DNA of 9,870 nucleotides from assembly GCA_016935885.1 (NCBI GenBank), contig JAFGQA010000443.1:1-9870 (forward strand), in the 5' to 3' direction. A program made the position numbers and the translations under genes. Below, one piece after another: positions 1-4,174 of the stretch (the stretch's first letter is position 1; each line of letters begins with the position of its first letter). The stretch is from Phycisphaerae bacterium (lineage in GTDB: Bacteria > Planctomycetota > Phycisphaerae > UBA1845 > UTPLA1). The notes below the pieces were generated by a model, which was not told the origin of the DNA, did no database searches, and worked only from the letters and a program-made list of their open reading frames with translations.

Positions 1-74
1 AGTAGAGTAACGCGTTTGGGTTGAGGTAGATAGGGGGGGGCCAAGAAGTTTTTTTGGGTTTTTGTTTTTTGGGC

Positions 75-103
75 TTGATAGTATCAGTTGTATGTGATAT
101 ACT
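75..103 (+). promoter_or_regulatory. sigma70-type promoter of the IS genes
   Basis: A -35 box TTGATA (75-80) and a -10 box TATACT (98-103) are separated by exactly 17 bases. Transcription would start near 109-111, only two to four bases ahead of the ATG at 113, so the first gene would be translated from a leaderless or nearly leaderless message. No Shine-Dalgarno sequence lies ahead of that ATG, which agrees. Start-site mapping has not been done; the call rests on the boxes and their spacing. Confidence 0.7.
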
Positions 104-114
104 GCTGATACTAT
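78..114. repeat. 10-bp inverted repeat over the IS promoter
   Basis: ATAGTATCAG (78-87) and CTGATACTAT (105-114) form a perfect 10-bp inverted repeat with a 17-base spacer. The left arm overlaps the -35 box; the right arm covers the expected transcription start and the first two bases of the ATG at 113. A dimeric protein bound here would block the promoter, so an autorepression site is plausible. Alternatively it is a transposase-binding site internal to the element end. No regulator is known from the sequence. Confidence 0.6.
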
Positions 115-490
115 GGTCCATCGGCACAGAGCGAGCCAGTTGAGGCGGGAGATCGGGACGATCCGCGAGGAGCTGATCGTGCTGGTGGAGCGCCTGCTCG
201 CCCCGCAGCGGATGATCGCGGCGGGGCTGATCGAGCGCCATCTGGGGACGCGTTCTCGCAAGCGCGCCTCCTCGGCCTTCTATCTGTCGCGGGCGGAGGG
301 CGGACGGACGCGACTGACCTATGTGCCAAAGAAGAAGCTGGCGCAGACACGCGCGCGCACGGAGGCGTGGCGGGGGTATCGGGGAGGGGTTCGTCGGGTT
401 CGGGAGTTGGCGGGGAGGCTGGTCAGGTTGCTGGGGGAGTTGGGGGAGGCGCAGGCGGATCGGGGAGGGAGGGGGGATGGGTCGCGATAG
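113..490 (+). CDS. DUF6788-like small protein accompanying the transposase
   Basis: This 125-residue basic protein looks like the DUF6788 family, small helical proteins often encoded directly ahead of transposases. The visible signs are an N-terminal predicted helix rich in Arg, Glu and Leu (residues about 8-40), a central ASSAFYLSR segment (about 53-61) followed by the typical TYVPKKK stretch (about 69-75), and a long basic C-terminal helix. The C-terminal third is very rich in Arg and Gly. Its start is set by the ATG that follows the promoter immediately. It overlaps the transposase start by 14 bases, so the two are probably translationally coupled. The function is unknown; an accessory role in transposition or its control is inference from the pairing. 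Confidence 0.65.
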   Translation: MVHRHRASQLRREIGTIREELIVLVERLLAPQRMIAAGLIERHLGTRSRKRASSAFYLSRAEGGRTRLTYVPKKKLAQTRARTEAWRGYRGGVRRVRELAGRLVRLLGELGEAQADRGGRGDGSR

Positions 491-1991
491 GCGCTACCAC
501 ATCTGGTATCACGACAACGAGGGGTGCGGGGCGGTGATCGGTTCGGGGGCGCGGTTCGATGTGGAGCTGACGGGGTATGGGTCGAACGATTTTGTGCTGG
601 ATTTTCTTGTGGGGTCAGGGCTGTGGGGGGTATTGACGTCGATGAGGCCGGACGGTCTGCGCAAGGAGAATGGCAGGCCGTGGCGCGCGCTCAACGGTGT
701 GGAGGTGTTGCGGGAGTTGGCTCGGGTGGAGCGGATCGGGCACTGCGGGAAGATCGTTCGCGACGTGGGCTTGATGTTGATTGCGGGGTTCAACGCGGAG
801 GCGGTGCATCGGGCGCACGGCCAAAGCCGTGGGGTGGTGACGCCGGAGACGCTGTCGAACCCTCTGGGCCGGATCAGTCCGAGATCGGCGGCGGAGACGT
901 TTTGTGAGCAGATCGGGTGGATGCGGCGGAAGCGCTGGATCCGAGGGAAGACCTATGTGGCCGACGCGCACGAGATCATCGTGCCGTATGGGAGGCGCTT
1001 TGAACGGCTGGGGAAGGTGGGGGAGAAACACGGCTACAAGCTGGTGATGCTGCTGAACGCGACGGCGGATCGGGAGCGGGTGGTGGGGTTCGTGTTGGCG
1101 CCGCTGCACCACGGGGAGCGTTCGCTGCTTCGGATCATCCTGCGGGGTCTCCAGGAGCGGTTCGGTCGGGTGGGAGACTGGATGGGCACGCTGATCCTGG
1201 ATCGGGGGTATTGGGGTGGGGAGTATCTATTGGGCCTGCATCGGCGCTACGGGATCGACGTGGTCACGCGGGCCCAACACGAGGGACTGGACTGGGCGCG
1301 GGACGTCCAGGGCCTGGCCGGCGACCCGGAGACGGCGTGGCGCTGGCGGCGGGAGAGCCATTCGCGCCTGGGAGAGATGGAGGTGCGCTGCGCGGGATTG
1401 GAAGGGGTTGCCCTCACCGATGATCGGGGTGTGCCGATCGGGTCGCTCAATGGGGTTGTGGCGGAGGAATACACACCCGAGCGGAAACGCCTCCGCGACG
1501 AAAACGGCCGCGAACGCCCCGTCTTCGTGTATGCGACCACGCTGCCCACCGCCGAGAAACCCGAGCGCATCCGAGACTACTACCGGATGCGGTGGGTGAT
1601 CGAGAACCAAGGCTTCCGTGAACTGACCCAGCAGTGGGCGCTGGATCGTCTGGCGGGGCGTCGGTTCAACACGCTGAACAGCCGGATCGCCTTCGCGTTC
1701 ATGCTCTACAACGCCGAGCGAGTGCTGCGCATGAAGCACCCCGGTCCCTGGCAAAGCGAACGTCGCCGTCTGCGCGACATGGGCCACCGCAGCCTGTTGG
1801 GAGGCCCCTCGGTGGCGGTATATACGCGGGAGGGAGCCCTTGGGCTCTACACCCCCGCCGAATACGGACAACTTATAGCCGAGCGAGAGCGCAACCGGAT
1901 CGTGAGCACGCTGCGACAGGGCCTCGCCCGAGGCGACTCCCTTGAGCGACTCCTCGACCGGCTCCACGACAACCCGCCCCGCAAGGCATAA
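477..1991 (+). CDS. IS4-type DDE transposase
   Basis: A 504-residue transposase of the RNase H-like DDE superfamily, which would cut and join the element ends using metal ions held by three acidic residues. The likely triad is D163 (in YVADAHE), D242 (in LILDRGYWGG) and E376. The last lies in YYRMRWVIENQGFREL, giving the Y-x2-R-x3-E spacing of the IS4 YREK signature (Y369, R372, E376); the final Lys is replaced by Leu383. A region of about 130 residues between the second Asp and the Glu fits the beta-strand insertion of this group. The reading frame stays open upstream to 321, but ATG 477 is chosen because GGGGAGG lies 8 bases ahead and the upstream part overlaps the small gene in another frame. 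The frame is intact, so the element may be active. The coding strand is strongly G-rich in the first half and C-rich in the last third. Confidence 0.85.
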   Translation: MGRDRRYHIWYHDNEGCGAVIGSGARFDVELTGYGSNDFVLDFLVGSGLWGVLTSMRPDGLRKENGRPWRALNGVEVLRELARVERIGHCGKIVRDVGLMLIAGFNAEAVHRAHGQSRGVVTPETLSNPLGRISPRSAAETFCEQIGWMRRKRWIRGKTYVADAHEIIVPYGRRFERLGKVGEKHGYKLVMLLNATADRERVVGFVLAPLHHGERSLLRIILRGLQERFGRVGDWMGTLILDRGYWGGEYLLGLHRRYGIDVVTRAQHEGLDWARDVQGLAGDPETAWRWRRESHSRLGEMEVRCAGLEGVALTDDRGVPIGSLNGVVAEEYTPERKRLRDENGRERPVFVYATTLPTAEKPERIRDYYRMRWVIENQGFRELTQQWALDRLAGRRFNTLNSRIAFAFMLYNAERVLRMKHPGPWQSERRRLRDMGHRSLLGGPSVAVYTREGALGLYTPAEYGQLIAERERNRIVSTLRQGLARGDSLERLLDRLHDNPPRKA

Positions 1992-2070
1992 CATTTTTCG
2001 GCCCCCTCCGCCAAACACCCCACTTCAACCAATATGAACTTTCGATTCCTCTGCCTCTCTCCTGTAGCGC

Positions 2071-2099
2071 TTGACAAGCACCTCCTCATGTGATAGACT
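2071..2099 (+). promoter_or_regulatory. ssrA promoter
   Basis: A consensus -35 box TTGACA (2071-2076) and a -10 box TAGACT (2094-2099) are 17 bases apart. This is a strong sigma70-type promoter, as expected for an abundant stable RNA. Transcription would begin near 2106, giving a leader of about 47 bases ahead of the mature tmRNA 5' end. Confidence 0.8.
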
Positions 2100-2111
2100 A
2101 ATGATGATAGG

Positions 2112-2138
2112 GGCAAGTACAAGCTGTGCGCACTTGCC
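2112..2138 (+). other. hairpin in the pre-tmRNA leader
   Basis: GGCAAGT (2112-2118) pairs with ACTTGCC (2132-2138) around a 13-base loop, giving a 7-bp stem between the predicted transcription start and the mature 5' end. It should lie in the leader removed by RNase P. It might shield the 5' end of the precursor or guide processing; this is inference. Confidence 0.5.
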
Positions 2139-2152
2139 GGTATGCTGCACGG

Positions 2153-2507
2153 GGGGGCGAATGGATTCGACCGGGCATTAGAGGCAAAGGCTGCGTTCTG
2201 AGGTTGTCAGGCGGCCTCATAAAACACCTGGCAAAACAATTAAGTGCTGATAACCAGTACGCCATGGCTGCCTAATTAAGGCGCCCGTTCCTCCGATCTT
2301 GCCTGCGAGGTCGGAAGTGAACGACAGCAGCAGGCTGCTTCTGCTTCTTTTCCTGACGGGAGCGGAATAAGACTTTGTTCAGGATAGCTGCTTGCCGATC
2401 CTGTCGGCTGGAGCCTCAAGTGGCGACACTCAGTAAACCGACTATGAACGTAGATGCCTTTGTCGCGGTGTCACGGGACGCGGGTTCGATTCCCGCCGCC
2501 TCCACCA
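2153..2507 (+). ncRNA. ssrA: transfer-messenger RNA (tmRNA), one-piece
   Basis: tmRNA frees stalled ribosomes by acting first as an alanyl-tRNA and then as a short message that tags the unfinished protein for degradation. It works with SmpB and EF-Tu. The 5' end GGGGGCG (2153-2159) pairs over 7 bp, with one G-U, with CGCCTCC before the encoded ACCA (ends 2507). The conserved GGATTCGAC follows the 5' arm, and the T-arm GGGTTCGATTCCC is intact. Pseudoknot 1 is readable: TGAGG (2199-2203) pairs with CCTCA (2215-2219), and TTGTCAGG (2204-2211) with CCTGGCAA (2227-2234). The tag frame ends in two Ala codons and TAA. The gene has its own promoter and terminator and looks fully functional. At 355 bases it is of ordinary length and not the permuted two-piece form. 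Confidence 0.97.
2246..2275 (+). other. tmRNA tag-peptide reading frame
   Basis: The tag is probably ADNQYAMAA, with resume codon GCT at 2246-2248 and stop TAA at 2273-2275. The YAMAA end matches the hydrophobic, Ala-Ala-ended degradation signal read by ClpXP. It resembles the ADDYSYAMAA tag known from Chlorobium tepidum. An in-frame GCA at 2231 would give the longer AKQLSADNQYAMAA. It is less likely, because its first codons would fall inside the 3' strand of pseudoknot 1. Confidence 0.75.
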
Positions 2508-2514
2508 AAGACGA

Positions 2515-2546
2515 AAAGAACGGGAGTGTAACAACTCCCGTTCTTT
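2515..2546 (+). terminator. intrinsic terminator of ssrA
   Basis: AAAGAACGGGAGT (2515-2527) and ACTCCCGTTCTTT (2534-2546) form a perfect 13-bp stem with a 6-base loop, beginning 7 bases after the tmRNA 3' end. The T-rich 3' side and the following GTGT give a short, imperfect uridine tail. The A-rich 5' side means it could also end transcripts coming from the other direction. Confidence 0.8.
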
Positions 2547-2547
2547 G

Positions 2548-2884
2548 TGTACACAAACCCCGTACAGAATCAAACGGTTACGACAAGACACCATCCCCCG
2601 CCAAAGACACAAACCGCACACTTCACGAACGCGAAAAAACACCTTTCCCGCATGAAAAGTATGCGGATTCTATGCGGGCCGATTCTGCGGCGGCAGAGTC
2701 GAAGGGGGCCGTCCCCGAAGGCGGCAAGCAGTCCAAAGACACGCCTACGCGCTTCCCAGGCGCTCAGGGGCGGAACCTATCGCCCGATCTGCAAGACGTA
2801 GTGAACGCCTGGCCTTCCCTGCCCGATGCAATCCGGGCCGGGATCGTGGCGATGATCCGAGCGGCGAAGGGCGGGAAGAAATGA
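2548..2884 (+). pseudogene. possible remnant of an integrase/recombinase C-terminus
   Basis: An open frame runs out of the tmRNA gene and stops at 2884. The only usable start beyond ssrA is ATG 2672, giving 70 residues, and it has no ribosome binding site. The early part is low in complexity and probably not coding. The last 35 residues look like real protein: VVNAWPSLPDAIRAGI followed by a basic end. From memory, this kind of helical AWP-LP-IR tail ends recombinase or hypothetical proteins of mobile elements in planctomycetes and similar bacteria. Its place directly behind the ssrA 3' end, a classic tyrosine-recombinase attachment site, supports an integrase remnant whose catalytic body was lost. 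It could instead be a small unknown protein of 70 residues. No catalytic residues are present. Confidence 0.35.
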
Positions 2885-3030
2885 GCGGGCGCTGGCCGCT
2901 CCCTCGACGGCCTTGAGCGGCGCATGTGGGGGACAGCCGCGTCGTAGGGCAGCGCCCGGAAGGGCGAGCATACCAGACGGCACCCCCGGCGTCCAGACAA
3001 AACGCGGCGCGGGGTTCACGGGTCCTTCCC

Positions 3031-3053
3031 AGGGGTAGGGGGGTAGGGCGCGG
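3031..3053 (+). other. G-rich tract, possible G-quadruplex
   Basis: Runs of four, six and three G separated by TA, then GG after CGC, occupy 3032-3053. Four G-runs of at least two can be counted, so a two-tetrad quadruplex or a looser fold is possible. It lies about 70 bases ahead of the start of the small gene at 3125. The rest of 2885-3124 holds nothing that I can recognise. Confidence 0.4.
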
Positions 3054-3111
3054 TCCGTAGGCCGGCGTTTTTGTGCGCATGGGGGTTTGATCTGGACGTT
3101 AGACAATGAAC

Positions 3112-3116
3112 GGGAG
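3112..3116 (+). promoter_or_regulatory. ribosome binding site deciding the GTG start at 3125
   Basis: GGGAG lies 8 bases ahead of GTG 3125, normal spacing for a Shine-Dalgarno site. The downstream residues immediately enter the conserved N-terminal region of the family, so this GTG is preferred to later starts. I saw no convincing -35/-10 pair in the 100 bases upstream. Confidence 0.6.
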
Positions 3117-3124
3117 AAAACACA

Positions 3125-3622
3125 GTGACCAGTGACAAGCAAGCTGAGGCGAACCGAAGGAACGCGCAGAAATCCACGGGGCCGAAGACGCCGGAAGGCA
3201 AGGCGATCTGTTCTCAGAACGCGGTGAAGCACGGCCTGCTTTCGCGTGACGCCCTGCTCCCCGCCGAAAGCGAAGATGCCTTCCTGGAATTCGCCAAGGG
3301 CATGAGGGCCGACCTGAAACCCGTGGGGCCGCTTGAATCCATGCTCGTGGATCGGGTCATATCGAGCGCATGGCGGCTTGGCCGAGCCGTGGCCGTGGAA
3401 GGGGACATGTTCAAGCGAACATGCGAAGACAGGACGTACGGTCCCTTGGGGGACATAGGCGACGCCTTCATGGTCCGGGGCCGGATCGGGAATGCCTTCA
3501 CGGGCGACCGGGCCTTCGCCAATCTGAGCCGCTATGAGACGGCAATCGAGCGCGGCCTGTTTCGGGCGCTCAAGGAACTCCGGGCGCTTCAAGCCGAACG
3601 GCAGAATGGGTCCGTTTCGTGA
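3125..3622 (+). CDS. STGPKTPEGK-type small protein of unknown function
   Basis: A 165-residue protein with the characteristic N-terminal block ANRRNAQKSTGPKTPEGKA (residues 9-27) followed by NAVKHGLLS (32-40). Proteins with this block are common in many environmental bacteria, often in several copies per genome and near mobile DNA. I know of no proven function. After the block the chain is predicted to be mostly helical, with EFAKGMRADLKPVGPLE (about 57-73), an Arg-rich helix near 80-90, and an ending helix ERGLFRALKELRALQAE. Many relatives share this last pattern, in which a Tyr-Glu segment precedes basic helices. There is no signal peptide or membrane segment. The basic Gly/Pro/Lys-rich N-terminus could bind nucleic acid, which is inference. 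It stands alone between the ssrA remnant region and the restriction-modification operon, on the same strand. Confidence 0.75.
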   Translation: MTSDKQAEANRRNAQKSTGPKTPEGKAICSQNAVKHGLLSRDALLPAESEDAFLEFAKGMRADLKPVGPLESMLVDRVISSAWRLGRAVAVEGDMFKRTCEDRTYGPLGDIGDAFMVRGRIGNAFTGDRAFANLSRYETAIERGLFRALKELRALQAERQNGSVS

Positions 3623-3648
3623 AACTCCCCATATCCTTATCGTTACAC

Positions 3649-3658
3649 TCTCACGAGA
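3649..3658. repeat. inverted repeat, copy 1 of 4 (TCTC/GAGA)
   Basis: TCTCACGAGA is a near-palindrome extended by one matching pair on each side (CTCTC/GAGAG). It is the exact reverse complement of copy 2 at 3770-3779. It begins 27 bases after the stop of the small gene. Confidence 0.5.
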
Positions 3659-3769
3659 GGCCGGAAGCGTCCATTTGGGCTATGGCGAGCGTCTGAGGGC
3701 AGAACGGCGCTTTGGGCAAGGCGGCAGATCGTGCATTTCAGTGATACTTTCCGCGAGGCGGAGAAACAA

Positions 3770-3779
3770 TCTCGTGAGA
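3770..3779. repeat. inverted repeat, copy 2 of 4 (TCTC/GAGA)
   Basis: TCTCGTGAGA, preceded by CAA as in copy 4. It is the same 10-mer as copy 1 read on the other strand. Confidence 0.5.
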
Positions 3780-3957
3780 ACCCCGAAGCGCTCTGCCAAC
3801 TCATACGGCGTGGGAGCGGTCGGGCGCTCCTGTCCGCGTCTGTGACGAACGCCTTTGCACGGCTACGCGACAGGGCAGAGAAAAGACGTTGCAGGCGGGG
3901 AAGAGCGAGAATCCGGGGGTAGAAGAGGGGCACTTTTGCGAAGGCGAAGGGGGCGTG

Positions 3958-3974
3958 TTCTCATGTGGTGAGAA
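3958..3974. repeat. inverted repeat, copy 3 of 4 (TTCTCA/TGAGAA)
   Basis: TTCTCA (3958-3963) and TGAGAA (3969-3974) flank a 5-base loop. The arms agree with the other copies but the spacing is wider, so it could equally be an RNA hairpin. Confidence 0.45.
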
Positions 3975-4027
3975 TGGGGCGCACCGTAGAGAGGTGCGGG
4001 CGGGGATGTGTGACCGCTCTTTTTCGC

Positions 4028-4056
4028 TTGCAGCGCTGACTCCGCTCTGGTAGAAA
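4028..4056 (+). promoter_or_regulatory. candidate promoter of the mod-res operon
   Basis: TTGCAG (4028-4033) and TAGAAA (4051-4056) are 17 bases apart, and TGG directly before the -10 box gives an extended -10 element. Transcription would start near 4063, leaving a leader of about 112 bases. The leader contains inverted-repeat copy 4 and a pyrimidine tract (4144-4159) just ahead of the ribosome binding site. It is the best match in the gap but not a perfect consensus. Confidence 0.45.
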
Positions 4057-4119
4057 AGGGCCGTTCATACCCATTGCGAAAAGTGCGGGAGGAGGGGACG
4101 TGCGGCGATTCAAAGGCAA

Positions 4120-4131
4120 TCTCGCGTGAGA
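4120..4131. repeat. inverted repeat, copy 4 of 4, in the mod leader
   Basis: TCTCGCGTGAGA, preceded by CAA and followed by GA, lies about 60 bases beyond the predicted mod transcription start and 43 bases ahead of the start codon. Its position suits control of mod expression. Confidence 0.5.
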
Positions 4132-4159
4132 GAACGGCGGGGTTGTCTTTTTTCTTTTT

Positions 4160-4166
4160 GGAGGGG
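4160..4166 (+). promoter_or_regulatory. ribosome binding site of mod
   Basis: GGAGGGG is a strong Shine-Dalgarno sequence. It is 8 bases from ATG 4175 but only 2 bases from the in-frame GTG 4169, which decides for ATG 4175. Confidence 0.8.
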
Positions 4167-4174
4167 ATGTGCAG

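Larger units (their letters stand above)
15..2035 (+). mobile_element. IS-like element with DUF6788-like gene and DDE transposase
   Basis: Two overlapping genes, a small DUF6788-like protein and an IS4-type transposase, sit between imperfect inverted repeats. The outer left end (about 16-32) and the reverse complement of 2019-2034 agree at roughly 12 of 16 positions with one gap. Inside these, both sides carry a G or C run next to GGCC followed by an A/T-rich stretch (33-55 and 1990-2006). The repeats are low in complexity, so the exact ends are uncertain and no target-site duplication could be fixed. The right end lies only about 40 bases from the ssrA promoter, so the element sits beside the tmRNA gene without breaking it. 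The gene pair itself is well supported; the boundaries are inference. Confidence 0.5.
3623..4174. other. non-coding gap with repeated inverted repeats
   Basis: These 550 bases contain no convincing gene. Short open frames such as 3731-3922 lack a ribosome binding site and any family resemblance. The stretch holds four inverted repeats of the form TCTC/GAGA (3649-3658, 3770-3779, 3958-3974, 4120-4131), a hairpin CGCACC/GGTGCG (3980-3985 and 3993-3998), a promoter candidate near 4028-4056, and the leader of mod. Confidence 0.6.

Noticed and set aside
321..476. Upstream extension of the transposase frame.
   Set aside because: It overlaps the DUF6788-like gene in another frame, is a low-complexity Arg/Gly/Trp sequence, and lacks the clear ribosome binding site found before ATG 477.
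1227..2018. Long reverse-strand frame opposite the transposase.
   Set aside because: It is a shadow of the forward gene caused by high GC. It shows no family signature, and the forward frame carries catalytic motifs.
2036..2056. TTCGATTCC upstream of ssrA, resembling the T-loop sequence, as a duplicated attachment site.
   Set aside because: Only about nine bases match the ssrA 3' end, too short to be an attachment repeat.
2442..2642. Reverse-strand 66-residue frame containing WWRRRESNPRP.
   Set aside because: It is antisense to the tmRNA T-arm and 3' end. ESNPRP-like peptides are a well-known annotation artefact of translating the complement of tRNA-like sequences.
3731..3922. Forward 63-residue frame in the gap before mod.
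   Set aside because: GTG start without a ribosome binding site, no recognisable motif, Arg-rich end; more likely chance.
4169..4174. GTG start for mod two codons earlier.
   Set aside because: The Shine-Dalgarno sequence would be only 2 bases away; ATG 4175 has normal spacing.
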